A stretch of DNA of 64,000 nucleotides from Granulicella tundricola MP5ACTX9 (GCF_000178975.2 NC_015057.1:411659-475658), one strand, 5' to 3'; positions 29,352 to 38,830 are shown, counted from the first letter of the stretch. The notes: generated by a model from the sequence alone, not told the origin. A program made the numbers and translations.

Positions 29352-29751
29352 TCGGTAGTGCTCTCCTGTATGCTCTGCGGAAAATAGAGCAGGTAAATCA
29401 CCTGCAAGAGGAGCGCGCCCGAAGAAGAGAGAGGGGGGTCGCACTGCGCTCGATAGAGGTGCGTTAGAAGGCTTGAACTATGGAGCCCGATGTGAGGTGT
29501 TCCATGAACGATAAAGCAGCGCGGACGGAAAGGCAAATTTGATAGACGGTCGTAAGCGATAGAAATCATTGGTCGATGGACCATTCAGAAACTATTCTCT
29601 CGGCACGGTTACAGAATGGGTGGTATTCGCGGCCCTGCTGTTCTACGGCTTCCGCCATGGCCACACTTGGGCTCAATATGGAGCTTTTTCACTTGCAATA
29701 ATTCATCCTCATACGCTCGTGCAGATCAGTTCTCCAGCGGCGAGACCGATC
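29352..29751. other. About 400 bases between the split receptor and the DeoR remnant
   Basis: Contains the receptor leader at the left. A plus-strand frame (29569-29757) starts MVDGPFRNYSLGTVTEWVVF and includes a hydrophobic stretch, but there is no family match, and the helix-turn-helix expected for the DeoR gene to its right is not visible. Confidence 0.3.
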
Positions 29752-29754
29752 CTT

Positions 29755-30200
29755 TGAAAAGGACACGATCGGCCTGATGGCGGGCACCATCACCACACAG
29801 TTGGAAGCTCTCTGCGACATCGCCGCGGCATCACGGTCATCACCAACGCGATGAACATCGGTATGGAGTTCTGCAATCAACCCGCGATCAAGACCATGCT
29901 CACAGGCGGCACGATTGCCTGGGCATGGGCTTTCGCGCTTGCGGGGCAACCCATGCTCAATTTTCTCAAGGTGGTCCATCTCGATAAGCGCTCATCAGCG
30001 CCACTGGAATAGACCTTGAACGGGGAGTCACAACCCTTGAGATGGAGGAAGCTTCTGTATCGTTCACGATGCTCCGCCAGGCGAAGCAGTCATCGTTGTC
30101 GTGGACTCCAGCAAAATAGCCGCGTCAGTCCCGCGTTTATCTGCCCCCACTTATCCATACATATCCTTGCCACGGTAAGCTGCATCAATCCTCGCGTCCT
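29755..30200 (+). pseudogene. DeoR-family sugar-responsive regulator, effector domain with frameshifts
   Basis: Pieces in successive frames match the DeoR C-terminal sensor domain: DTIGLMAGTITTQLEALCDI (normally D.AGTTT..LA), a shift, ITVITNAMNIGMEFCNQPAI and TMLTGGTIAWAWAFALAGQ, a shift near 29995, ISATGIDLERGVTTLEMEEA with FTMLRQAK, another shift, then EAVIVVVDSSKIAA. The N-terminal helix-turn-helix is absent and at least three frameshifts are needed. Intact members bind phosphosugars and repress sugar-use operons. It lies next to a GH20 gene, so it may once have controlled amino-sugar use (inference). Confidence 0.8.
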
Positions 30201-30243
30201 GCGGTCCAACAGATGTCAGACATCGCTCACTGGGGCCATGACG

Positions 30244-32397
30244 TTAGCGCTTCAAATCTACTGGCTTCGCTAACGCAGACTCCAGCAAGGGCGGAATGCC
30301 AGCTTCCTCGGCTCGAGGCAGCGTCTTGGTGCTCTGCCACTCATCGATGAGCGCATTGATGTCTTCTCCCCGCCGCTCCCACAGTTGAATCTGGAGATCG
30401 TAACGCACCAGGACGTTATCGATCCAGTAAGGCCGATTCTCCGCAAGCCAACTGTCGCGATAGAGATTCTTGATCATCGAGTAACCATCCCGCAGATCCT
30501 GGCACCGCCCGTTCATGCTGCTGATCGAATAGAGCAACTCCCGCGTCTCGGTCTCACGCTTCTTATCGTCCTTTTGTTGATAAGCTTGCGCGTAGGCTGC
30601 TTTCATCTCGTCTGCAAGTTGAAACTTCATCCCGATGAAGTCGATCCTGCGAGCACCGAGTTCCATCGCCTTCAAGGCATCCTGTTCCCGCAGCGTTGCG
30701 TCCGTCGTCCGTGCCTCCTCGATCAATTCAATTGCCTTCTCCGCATGTAATCGAGCCGCCGGAATATTCGCCCGCATCTTCGTGGCCTTGGCCTGTCCAG
30801 CCTTGCTCCACGGATCCATCCAGAACACGTCGTCAGCAACGTCCACCAAACTCTCTGCATCCATCAGTTCCTTCTGAGCCTGATCGATACGGCCAGTCAT
30901 ATCCCCGTAGAACACTCGCCCAAAGCGCGCTTGGTAAGCGGCTCCATCTATCTTTGCCGGCTGCCAACCCGCCGCGGCACCAAAGAGAACTCCGAACCAA
31001 TCCTGATTGAAGAGGCCCTCGCCGTCATCGTTCCACACCACCGTGAGTTCGCCCGTGCTTCCCAACCGCTGACCCGCCTCAACGAAACCGGAGATGTTGT
31101 CCAGCGCCGTCTTTCCAAGCGGATAGACCACGCGCCAATTCGCGTCGCCTGGCGCAACCCATGTCTCGATACCCGCCTTCTTGAACGGCAGCAGATTATG
31201 GTCGTAGCTATCTTCATGCCAGTAAATCCAGGGAATTGCGATCATGTCTTTTGGCAAGAGCGATACGCTGGCCGGATCACTCCACACCAGGTCTCCCCAG
31301 AACAGGAGGCGCCGGTTGAGTGGAGCAAGTGTTGTGTGAATCGTGTTCAGAAACTGCGCATAGACTGGCCCCAGACCTTTCTTGTCCACCTCGGACTTCG
31401 TCCTGCCCGTGCCTAATTCGAAGGTCTCATCTGCGCCTATGTGCAGAAACGGACTTGGAAAGTCTTCTGCAATCTGCGTGAACCAGCTCTTGATCAAGGG
31501 TTGCGCACCAGCTTGTCCCGGCGCAATGACATGTCCGTGCGGCGTCTCCGCCAAGTCTGCATACTTCTCATACTGCAGTACATGATGAAGATGGCCAAAC
31601 GCCTCCTGCTCCGGCACGATCATGATGTGGCGCCGGCTTGCAAACTCTTCCAGATCCTGTGATTCGGCGCGTGTCAAAGAACTTCCCGGAGGAGCCGCGA
31701 GCGGATCGCCCGCATACTGGAGCGTATGTTCGAAGTACGGGGAGTAGAGATTGACCTTGTGCGCCGCGAAGACTTCTAATTGGTGCTTCTGAAACTCCAG
31801 CGTAGGGAAGGGGCCGCGAGAGAGATCATCGTGGATACCGCGATACCTCATCGCGGGCCAGTCGCTTACGGTTCCCGTCCAGATTCGCGCAACGCCTCCT
31901 TCGCTCTCCACCATCTGTTTCACCGTTTGCACACCATAAAAGACCCCAGCCGACGTTTCACCGATCACCGCCACGACTGGCGTGTGGGCCACAATGACAT
32001 AACCTTCGGCTGACATCTCCGGACCAAAAGCCAGACCTGACTGCTTCAACAGTCCCGCTGCCTGGGGTGAATCTTTTCTAAGCAACTGCACCATTAGGGT
32101 CGGTGCCCCAATACCTGGCGATATTGAAATCCCGGAAGCTTTGAATAACTTTTCCAAGTCATGAGCCGCAAACAGATCCTCGGCATCGCCGCCCGGCACC
32201 ACCACCGTGGCCGACCTTACCACCACCCGTTGCCCTGCATGGACTTCGCGCGGTATCGGTGAGAAGGTAGGAGCCTTTGGATCAAGTGTTTGGGTATGGC
32301 CCACTGCAGCACGCAGTAGACAATAAACGACCATGCATCGCATGAAGCCTGACAACCTTGGAGCCGAACAGCGTTTAACCGACTTGTAGATCTTCAT
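30244..32397 (-). CDS. Beta-N-acetylhexosaminidase-like glycoside hydrolase, GH20
   Basis: About 717 residues from MKIYKSVKRCSAPRL at 32397, chosen over the ATG at 32439 because GGAG-rich sequence lies just upstream and a hydrophobic export segment follows (MRCMVVYCLLRAAVG). A GH20b zincin-like domain spans about 40-160 and the TIM barrel follows (MRYRGIHDDLSRGPFPTLEF). The catalytic Asp-Glu pair is in HIGADETFEL, as required for substrate-assisted removal of terminal GlcNAc/GalNAc. A helical C-terminal extension of about 230 residues (after DPWSKAGQAKATKM) is unusual. Upstream on the same strand is another glycosidase-like gene; a fucosidase is divergent from that. Confidence 0.87.
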   Translation of the reverse strand: MKIYKSVKRCSAPRLSGFMRCMVVYCLLRAAVGHTQTLDPKAPTFSPIPREVHAGQRVVVRSATVVVPGGDAEDLFAAHDLEKLFKASGISISPGIGAPTLMVQLLRKDSPQAAGLLKQSGLAFGPEMSAEGYVIVAHTPVVAVIGETSAGVFYGVQTVKQMVESEGGVARIWTGTVSDWPAMRYRGIHDDLSRGPFPTLEFQKHQLEVFAAHKVNLYSPYFEHTLQYAGDPLAAPPGSSLTRAESQDLEEFASRRHIMIVPEQEAFGHLHHVLQYEKYADLAETPHGHVIAPGQAGAQPLIKSWFTQIAEDFPSPFLHIGADETFELGTGRTKSEVDKKGLGPVYAQFLNTIHTTLAPLNRRLLFWGDLVWSDPASVSLLPKDMIAIPWIYWHEDSYDHNLLPFKKAGIETWVAPGDANWRVVYPLGKTALDNISGFVEAGQRLGSTGELTVVWNDDGEGLFNQDWFGVLFGAAAGWQPAKIDGAAYQARFGRVFYGDMTGRIDQAQKELMDAESLVDVADDVFWMDPWSKAGQAKATKMRANIPAARLHAEKAIELIEEARTTDATLREQDALKAMELGARRIDFIGMKFQLADEMKAAYAQAYQQKDDKKRETETRELLYSISSMNGRCQDLRDGYSMIKNLYRDSWLAENRPYWIDNVLVRYDLQIQLWERRGEDINALIDEWQSTKTLPRAEEAGIPPLLESALAKPVDLKR

Positions 32398-32493
32398 GTA
32401 TCTCTTCTCCATCCAAAAGCTGTAATTCATCCGAAGCAAATGACTGCTTCCTTAGTGTTCCATCGCCTGTCGCTTCTGCCTTGAGATGCCGGC

Positions 32494-34980
32494 TCAATTC
32501 GATTTGACTGCGGTTGCTGCAAGTTGCGGGAGCAACCAGACCTCTGCTACCTGCCTGCCTCTACCCCCGCCTCCTCCACCTGGCGTTCCGCGCATCCAGC
32601 GAAGGTGCAGCGTTCCATTGACGATCGCCTCTTTTGGAAGCTCAAACTCATAGGTCTCTGGATTCGACTGGCGTAATCGGCTCGAATGAATCACGACATC
32701 GCCGGCTGTCAACGTCAACGGTACGGCGTAATCCTCACCCGCATAGGTCAGGCGCACGCGATAGTTCTTTGAAGGGTCAAGGTCTTTGTACTCCAGATCC
32801 AGCGGTTCTTCATACAAGGCCTCCGCATAGCTCAACCAGGACAGCCTCCAACCGTCCTCGAGCGTACGGTCTGCGATGCCATCGATCGCCGTGTGATACA
32901 TCTCTGGATCTTTCTGCCACCCCTCGCCTCTGACGAAATGAGATTCATGCGCTGGGCTTCCGAGGTCGTCGTAGAGTGCTCCCGAAACCGGCATCTGCCA
33001 ATTTGCGATGGCCTCAAGGGCACTTATCTTTGCGGTTTCTGTTGGTTGAGCCTCCGCCTTGGCCATCGCCGCCCTCATCCATGCGCGATCGTTTAAGGGT
33101 GTATCCACTCGGTCAAGATTGGCTCCTCGCTCCCAGTTGGAAGCACCATAGAGTTTCACGCTCAACTGAAGCCCAATGTCGTCGTAGAGCTTTTCGCCGA
33201 GCTTGAACAGTTCATCGTGCTCACGCTGTTCTTCGACTCCCGGCTTACTTTCGTTGAGTGATCGTTCAGCAATCTTCACTCGGCTTGCGCTTCTGCCACC
33301 GCTTACCAGGGCATGCTCAGCCTCATGCTGCGCTGACTGTTCTCGCGCAAACTTTCTCTGCAGATACATGTCGTAGTAGCCACGATAAAGCAGTGACTCC
33401 CACTGCCAGTTACCTTGACTCTGCGCTGTGTTGGAGCTGTCTTCGAGATGTCGCGTCAACTCGAACGTCTTCGCAATCTGCCTGTTCTCAAGCAGTGGCC
33501 CATCCCAATCCTGCTCAAGACCTTCGATCAACGCTACGGCCTGCCCCAGCTGCTCTCCCTCCCTGTGAAGGAACCACCGGGCGTACTCTCCAAGAATCGT
33601 ATCAATCGGAGTGCCGGGCATCCACCCAAGCTGCGACCATAGGATCTTGTTGACGTCATCATTGACCCCTTCCGAATAAGTGATGAATCCGCCGTTCAGG
33701 TCCTGAAAATCCTTATAGATGCGTGAGAAAGCCATGGGACGGGGACAGATTGGCTCTCGCCCTTCCGTAAGAGCAAATACTGGATCCCATCCAGGGACAG
33801 GGAACTGGGCATGCATGACATGCGCGATATCGGGATAAAACTCCATGGAGTACCGACCAGGAACACGTTTGCGCTGAATCTCCATGCCGTCCCGCGACTG
33901 CGGCCCAAAAAATACTCCCGTCAGCCAGTCCTGGCCAGATCCCAGGAGTGTGTAGAAGCTTTCATATTGTTCAGCATCAAATCCCTGAGCCGATATCCAT
34001 ACTGCCGCTGAAGGATGATATTTCCTGATGATCCGGACCTCCGCCGCAGCGAGAGGAAAGAGTATCTCTGGAGGTGTATGGCCCGGATCGCCGCCTGGGA
34101 TATGGACAGAATCGACCCGCGACATCCGCCTGACCAGTGCCTCAAAGTCTTTGAGTTCCGCTTGGAACTGCGCCGGATCCGAGTAATCCTTTCGCATCTC
34201 CGGATAGTAGAGGTCACACCGGAGACCATACTGATCGAGAAGTCTGGAAATCCCCAGGAAGGTCTCCAGAGGAGGTGCGGGCATCAGCGGACTCAGCGGA
34301 TTGTCATCGGATACAGGAGAGATAAGCTGCAGGGTGTTCGTGCCAAAGATCGCTAAATCGCGGATATGCTGCTCGAACTGTCCAAGCGTCCATGCATCGT
34401 AGGTATTGTTCTTGAAGCGATAGCCGATTTGGTGGCCACGGATCGGCTTGTCGGGAGCGCTGAATATCTCAGGCGACTGCGGGAGCTGCACCGTGCCTCC
34501 TTCAAAGCTCATGTGGCGTAACAGCCAACCCACTCCGAAGAGTTCTCCACGGACATCATTTCCGGAGATAACCTGTACGATTCCCGTCTTCGCCTTGTCT
34601 TTCCAGGGAAGGGTCACGATGGTGAATGCTTCCGCGGCATTGGAAGGATGCAGCCTCAGCAGATGGTCACGCCAAGTCCCAACAAGAGATTGTGGAAGGA
34701 CCTGTTCCACCTGATCCCGCTGAGCGAGTACAACGACATAAGGCTGGAAGTGATCCGCATTCAGGCGACCGCTCTCGGACGACCAGGTCACGCGTCCACG
34801 CTTCCCGCTCTCTTCCGTGAGTACTTGAAGCGCAGTCATTTCTTGGACTGTTTGCTTCACAGGAAACGCGACCTCGATGACTGTGCCGGAGTCAGTCGAT
34901 GGCACAACGACCGGAGACGCATTGAGAACTCCTGCGCCGATCAAGCAGCAAACGAAGGCAATCGAAACATCCCGGCTCAT
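32494..34980 (-). CDS. Large secreted glycoside-hydrolase-like protein, family uncertain
   Basis: 828 residues with a signal peptide (SIAFVCCLIGAGVLNAS). An N-terminal zincin-like domain as in GH20/GH67 enzymes (to about 165) ends VRGELFGVGWLLRHM. Then comes a barrel beginning RGHQIGYRFKNNTYDAWTLG and HIRDLAIFGTNTLQLISP, with acidic motifs VHIPGGDPGHTPPE and TYSEGVNDDVNKILWSQLGW that could hold catalytic residues. A helical region and a C-terminal beta-sandwich follow (about 690-828), with a GGGGGGRGR loop near the end. The plan resembles GH67, GH84 or GH115 enzymes, but I cannot assign a family. It sits 97 bases upstream of the GH20 gene, probably one operon. Confidence 0.7.
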   Translation of the reverse strand: MSRDVSIAFVCCLIGAGVLNASPVVVPSTDSGTVIEVAFPVKQTVQEMTALQVLTEESGKRGRVTWSSESGRLNADHFQPYVVVLAQRDQVEQVLPQSLVGTWRDHLLRLHPSNAAEAFTIVTLPWKDKAKTGIVQVISGNDVRGELFGVGWLLRHMSFEGGTVQLPQSPEIFSAPDKPIRGHQIGYRFKNNTYDAWTLGQFEQHIRDLAIFGTNTLQLISPVSDDNPLSPLMPAPPLETFLGISRLLDQYGLRCDLYYPEMRKDYSDPAQFQAELKDFEALVRRMSRVDSVHIPGGDPGHTPPEILFPLAAAEVRIIRKYHPSAAVWISAQGFDAEQYESFYTLLGSGQDWLTGVFFGPQSRDGMEIQRKRVPGRYSMEFYPDIAHVMHAQFPVPGWDPVFALTEGREPICPRPMAFSRIYKDFQDLNGGFITYSEGVNDDVNKILWSQLGWMPGTPIDTILGEYARWFLHREGEQLGQAVALIEGLEQDWDGPLLENRQIAKTFELTRHLEDSSNTAQSQGNWQWESLLYRGYYDMYLQRKFAREQSAQHEAEHALVSGGRSASRVKIAERSLNESKPGVEEQREHDELFKLGEKLYDDIGLQLSVKLYGASNWERGANLDRVDTPLNDRAWMRAAMAKAEAQPTETAKISALEAIANWQMPVSGALYDDLGSPAHESHFVRGEGWQKDPEMYHTAIDGIADRTLEDGWRLSWLSYAEALYEEPLDLEYKDLDPSKNYRVRLTYAGEDYAVPLTLTAGDVVIHSSRLRQSNPETYEFELPKEAIVNGTLHLRWMRGTPGGGGGGRGRQVAEVWLLPQLAATAVKSN

Positions 34981-35159
34981 GCATCTCCTTGATTAGGCTC
35001 AATGCTACAAGAGGTCATGCCCTGCCAAAGCGTCGTAAGTCTTCCAAGTCCGAGAGTCTAGCTCCTGTCCGATGTCGATACGGGCTGATTTCTCGTGAAC
35101 AAATCCCAGTACGGCAATTGCCTGATACTGATCTGGCGTCATTGCGTTATCTTGACCCC

Positions 35160-36797
35160 ATGCCCCCACGCCTTTTCGCCTTCCGCGCCTCGGTATTCTT
35201 GGCTTTACTGGCTCTCGTATCTTCACCACCCTTGTGGGCCCAGGCCGAGCCGCTGACCAATAAACCGGAGCGCCTTGAGTGGTTTCGAGACCAGGGCCTG
35301 GGCCTCTTCATCCACTGGTCGGTCGATTCGCAACTTGGCGTCATCATCAGTCACTCGCTTGCAGGTGCCAGTGACGAGTACGTCGAACGCTTCTACAAGG
35401 AACTCCCGCAAACCTTCAATCCCAGCCACTTTGACCCCGACGCCCTCGCCCGCCTCGCCCGTACCGCCGGCTTCCGTTACATGGTCTTCACCACCAAGCA
35501 CCATAACGGCTTCGCCATGTGGAATACCACCACCACCCCGTTCAGCATCACGCACACCCCCTACGCCAGGGACCTCACCTCCCAGCTCTTCACCGCCTTC
35601 CGCGCCCAGGGCGTCGCACCCGGTGTCTACTTCTCACCGGACGACTTCCTCTGGCTCCACAACCACGGCAAGGAGATCCAGCGTCTCGTCCCTGAAGTGC
35701 AGCCCAGCGCCAACCCCGGTCTCCTCGCGCTCGATCAGCAGCAGGTCACCGAACTCATGACCCACTACGGCCCCGTTTCTGCGGTGTTCTTTGACGGCGA
35801 AGCCAAAGACCTTCGCAACATCGTATGGAAGCTCCAACCCGACGCTGTCGTCACACGCGGTGCCATCGAAACGCCTGAGCAGAACGTTCCCGGCGCACCT
35901 CTCCCCGGAGCCTGGGAAGCCAACATGACCATGGGCACCGCCTGGGGGTATCAGCCCTCGGACGAGCACTACAAATCCGTTCAGGATCTACTGCACATCC
36001 TGATCCAGACCCGCGCCCGCGGCGGCAATCTCCTCCTCAACGTCGGCCTCAAGCCAGACGGCTCGCTGCCCACCGAGCAAGAGGAGCGGCTACGCACGCT
36101 GGGGTCCTGGATGTTCGTCAACTCAGATGCCATCTACGGAACCCGCCCCTGGGTCGTGACGAACGAGGAGAACATCTGGTTCACTCGTTCTCGCGACCAT
36201 AACGACCTGTACGCCATCTTCGACCCCGAAGACACCGCCGAGCCTTGGAAGCGCGGAGACGCCCGCGACTTCGTCCTCAAGACGGTTCGTGCCACGCCCT
36301 CCACCACCATAGGCATTCTTGGCCAGAACGATCACATCGTGGAATACCGCCCGAATCTTTCGCCCCGAAGCACCTTCGAACAGAAGCCGGACGGTCTCCA
36401 CATTCACGTCATGCGCGCCCAGCGTCTGCGCGATAGCGACGAGTGGCCCTACCCTTCCGTCATCCACCTCACCAACGTCGAAGAGGCGTTTACGCCACCC
36501 GTCGTCCACACCCTGTCCGCCAGGCAGTCCAGCGGTGAGATAGAACTTCAGGGCGACTGGGCTGGCGCAGAGGCCCCCGGTGCCAGGTTCGGCTTCGACT
36601 ACCGCATCATCACCGGGGAAGACACCCGTTCCCGCCTTCACGGCTGGCAGCATCTTCCCCAGCAACCAGCCTCACATCCCGGCAGCTACTCCGCCACCTT
36701 CCACCCGGACCCACAGGAGCAGTACGAGTTCCGCTCCGTGCTCCTTCACCCACTACTGACACTTTACGGAGAAACCGTCTCCGCATCCATTCACTGA
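35160..36797 (+). CDS. Secreted alpha-L-fucosidase, GH29
   Basis: About 545 residues from MPPRLFAFRASVFLALLALV at 35160, a clear signal peptide; an upstream in-frame ATG at 34989 would add 57 unrelated residues. Family motifs: WFRDQGLGLFIHWSVDSQLG, then AGFRYMVFTTKHHNGFAMW, then the nucleophile Asp in AVFFDGEAKD, and GGNLLLNVGLKPDGSLPTEQ closing the barrel. A beta-sandwich-like C-terminal part (about 370-545) follows. It removes terminal L-fucose from glycans with retention. It is divergent from the two minus-strand glycosidases across 179 bases, so one control region may serve both sides. Confidence 0.9.
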   Translation: MPPRLFAFRASVFLALLALVSSPPLWAQAEPLTNKPERLEWFRDQGLGLFIHWSVDSQLGVIISHSLAGASDEYVERFYKELPQTFNPSHFDPDALARLARTAGFRYMVFTTKHHNGFAMWNTTTTPFSITHTPYARDLTSQLFTAFRAQGVAPGVYFSPDDFLWLHNHGKEIQRLVPEVQPSANPGLLALDQQQVTELMTHYGPVSAVFFDGEAKDLRNIVWKLQPDAVVTRGAIETPEQNVPGAPLPGAWEANMTMGTAWGYQPSDEHYKSVQDLLHILIQTRARGGNLLLNVGLKPDGSLPTEQEERLRTLGSWMFVNSDAIYGTRPWVVTNEENIWFTRSRDHNDLYAIFDPEDTAEPWKRGDARDFVLKTVRATPSTTIGILGQNDHIVEYRPNLSPRSTFEQKPDGLHIHVMRAQRLRDSDEWPYPSVIHLTNVEEAFTPPVVHTLSARQSSGEIELQGDWAGAEAPGARFGFDYRIITGEDTRSRLHGWQHLPQQPASHPGSYSATFHPDPQEQYEFRSVLLHPLLTLYGETVSASIH

Positions 36798-36855
36798 AAT
36801 CACTGACGCGATAACCGCTTGTTGTCGTCAGTAATCCAACTTATGAACCTATCGC

Positions 36856-37266
36856 CGAACCCTGGTGGAACGGCACTCGCGCTTTACTATTCTGGTCAAA
36901 GTTCCTGGCAAAGACACCGCCAGCGTGGTCAACGCGCTGAGCCGCCAGGTTCGAAAGCTCCCCGCCTCTCTACGACGCTCCTTGACATGAGATCGTGGGC
37001 TGGAGATGGCTCAACACAAGAGCTTCACCATAGCCACGGAGGTGCAAGTCTACTTCTGCGATCCGCAGAGTCCCTGGCAACGCGGCTCAAACGAAAATAC
37101 GAATGGACTTCTGAGACAGTACTTCCCTAAGAAAACTGACCTATCCAGTTACTCCCAGGCCGACCTCAACAAGGTAGCCCTGCAACTCAACCAACGTCCG
37201 AGAAAGACCTTGGACTTCGAAACTCCGGCAGATAAACTTCAAACCAGTGTTGCATCGACTCATTGA
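36856..37266 (+). mobile_element. IS30-family transposase C-terminal half (copy 3), one nonsense codon
   Basis: One continuous frame reads TLVERHSRFTILVKVPGKDT, LSRQVRKLPASLRRSLT, then TGA where tryptophan is expected (LT-W-DRG), then RGLEMAQHKSFTIATEVQVY, CDPQSPWQRGSNENTNGLLR and LNQRPRKTLDFETPADKL to TGA at 37264-37266. Apart from that single nonsense codon the frame is clean, so this copy is the youngest of the three. The N-terminal half and the inverted repeats are missing. Confidence 0.87.
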
Positions 37267-37339
37267 GACCGCCCAGCTTATCGGCAATCTGAATACTTAC
37301 GCCACATGCTCGGGATACGCAGACTCTCCACCTCCGCCA

Positions 37340-37738
37340 TCACCCTTTCCGCTTCTTCTTCCCCACATTCAAAGCCACCGCAGCCCGCACCAGCCCCTTC
37401 AACCCCGCCTCATCCAGCGTCTCGCCCTCCTGGATATCGAGCGCCCGCCTTACATTCCCGTCAAGGCTCGAATTGAACAGCCCCGCAACATCATCCAACG
37501 CCGCCCCTCGGGCAAACGTCAGCTTGACCACCTTCTTATAAGTCTCCCCCGTACAAATAATCCCGTCATGCGACCACACCGGCACCCCCCGCCACTTCCA
37601 CTCCTCCACCACCTCCGGATCGGCCTCATGGATCACCCTCCGAACCAGCGCCAGCATCGCCCCGCGCCAGTCCCCAAGCTCCGCAATCCTCTGATCGATC
37701 AGCCCGGACGCACTCTTAGCAGCCACAGTTGTCTTCAT
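37340..37738 (-). CDS. DUF1801 domain protein
   Basis: 132 residues matching the DUF1801/YdhG-like fold: MLALVRRVIHEADPEVVEEW, then KWRGVPVWSHDGIICTGETY, then KVVKLTFARGAALDD, and a basic C-terminus (KKKRKG). Members are small cytosolic proteins of unclear role, related in fold to frataxin/YjbR proteins. The GC-rich codon choice matches the genes to its right. It is divergent from the VapBC pair with about 90 bases between. Confidence 0.85.
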   Translation of the reverse strand: MKTTVAAKSASGLIDQRIAELGDWRGAMLALVRRVIHEADPEVVEEWKWRGVPVWSHDGIICTGETYKKVVKLTFARGAALDDVAGLFNSSLDGNVRRALDIQEGETLDEAGLKGLVRAAVALNVGKKKRKG

Positions 37739-37831
37739 CGTCGCACCCCTCCCGCAACCAACCTACCCGCGCCCATCACAATCCGCAACCATCAATCTCA
37801 AGTGATATCATCCGTGTATATCTGGAGACTG

Positions 37832-38047
37832 ATGCGGACCCTCATCGACATCCCCGAAGAAGACATTGCAGCCATCAAGCAAGTCACAGTGGCCCTCGGG
37901 ATCTCACGCGCTGAATTCGTCCGCCGCGCCGTCTCACAGTCTCTTGAGCCCTACCGAACCTCTGGTCACTCGGAAGCCTTCGGAATCTGCGCGGGAAAAC
38001 TTGAGGACGGTCTCCAATTCCAGGATCGGCTGCGCGGTGAATGGTAG
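37832..38047 (+). CDS. Ribbon-helix-helix antitoxin, VapB type
   Basis: 71 residues: MRTLIDIPEEDIAAIKQVTV then ALGISRAEFVRRAVSQSLEP, a CopG-type ribbon-helix-helix. The C-terminal 25 residues would wrap the toxin. GGAG lies four bases before the ATG. Its end overlaps the toxin start by seven bases (38041-38047), the usual coupled arrangement. An eight-base palindrome, TGATATCA (37803-37810), lies just upstream and could be an operator for self-repression (inference). Confidence 0.85.
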   Translation: MRTLIDIPEEDIAAIKQVTVALGISRAEFVRRAVSQSLEPYRTSGHSEAFGICAGKLEDGLQFQDRLRGEW

Positions 38048-38418
38048 CCGTCCCCTCTCTCTACGACACCAATATCCTGATCGACTATCTCAACGGTCTC
38101 GAAGCTGCCAGAACCGAACTGGAATCTGACGTCGCCCAGGACCGAGCCATCAGCGCCATCACCTGGATGGAGGTCATGGTTGGCGTTCCGCAATCCTTGG
38201 AAGCGCCGGTTCGGAGATTTCTCTCCACCTTCAAACATCTCCCCGTCACCCGCGCTGTCTCAGAGGAAGCCTTCACAATTCGCAGGCAAAGCAGGGTGAA
38301 ACTACCTGATGCCATCATGCTTGCGACCGCCCGCGCCCACAACCGCGTCCTGGTCACTCGCAACACGCGTGATTTCCCCGTGCAAACGATAGGTTTCCAC
38401 GTTCCTTATACGCTTTAG
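38041..38418 (+). CDS. PIN-domain ribonuclease toxin, VapC type
   Basis: 125 residues with the four acidic PIN positions: LYDTNILIDYL, ITWMEVMVG, LPDAIMLATARAHN and TRNTRDF. VapC toxins cleave tRNA or rRNA in a metal-dependent way and are held inactive by the partner antitoxin, whose gene overlaps it. Length and motif order are normal. It is followed by 31 bases of unique sequence and then the 148-bp repeat. Confidence 0.9.
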   Translation: MVAVPSLYDTNILIDYLNGLEAARTELESDVAQDRAISAITWMEVMVGVPQSLEAPVRRFLSTFKHLPVTRAVSEEAFTIRRQSRVKLPDAIMLATARAHNRVLVTRNTRDFPVQTIGFHVPYTL

Positions 38419-38449
38419 TCCAGCAAGCAAGTACTTTCACCACAACAAG

Positions 38450-38597
38450 TTACAAATTTATTTCTCAAAAACACCAGCAGATCCGCGTGTCAAGCCCCCT
38501 GGCCTCGAAAAAATTCTCTAACTGCAAGAAAAAAGACCACTTACGCCACAAAAATAGTTGGCGTATTCACCCCTCTCAACTTGGTAAAATAGAAGTA
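38450..38597 (+). repeat. 148-bp intergenic repeat, copy A
   Basis: Runs from TTACAAATTTATTTC through CGTGTCAAGCCCCCTGGCCT and AAAATAGTTGGCGTATT to GGTAAAATAGAAGTA. A second copy of the same length lies at 53452-53599. Conserved blocks are CGTGTCAAG.CCCC.GGCCT, TTACGC.CA.AAAATAGTTGG.GTATT and GGTAAAATAGAAGTA; the middle 30 bases differ. The GG.GTATT.ACCCC part can form a short hairpin, imperfect here. It lies 31 bases past vapC, before a convergent gene. Confidence 0.8.
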
Positions 38598-38778
38598 CAG
38601 ATCAGGTCAGGACGAACTACAGTCGTGACTCTCGTAGATGCCTTGACACGACACCCTTCCATTTGTCACACCGCAGCCGTTTTATTTGCCATTCCGCAGC
38701 GCAGCGTAGGAAGCCGTATCTCCTTTTCGCACGAACTGCTAACCCCAATCAATAGAAGACTTTACGTTGCTATTTCCC

Positions 38779-38804
38779 GTAAGTCCTTTATTGACAATAC
38801 TTTA
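38779..38804 (+). repeat. ATACTTT module, copy A1
   Basis: GTAAGTCCTTTATTGACAAT followed by ACTTTA. It is a divergent copy of the module seen at 38831-38857 and three times at 53654-53750. Shared core: TAAGTC.TTTAT then AATACTTT. Confidence 0.6.
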
Positions 38805-38830
38805 CAAATCTGTTTCGACCGAGGTCCAGA

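Noticed and set aside
37247..37831. Upstream extension of the antitoxin reading frame
   Set aside because: Pro/His/Arg-rich text antisense to the DUF1801 gene; a binding site and the RHH fold place the start at 37832.
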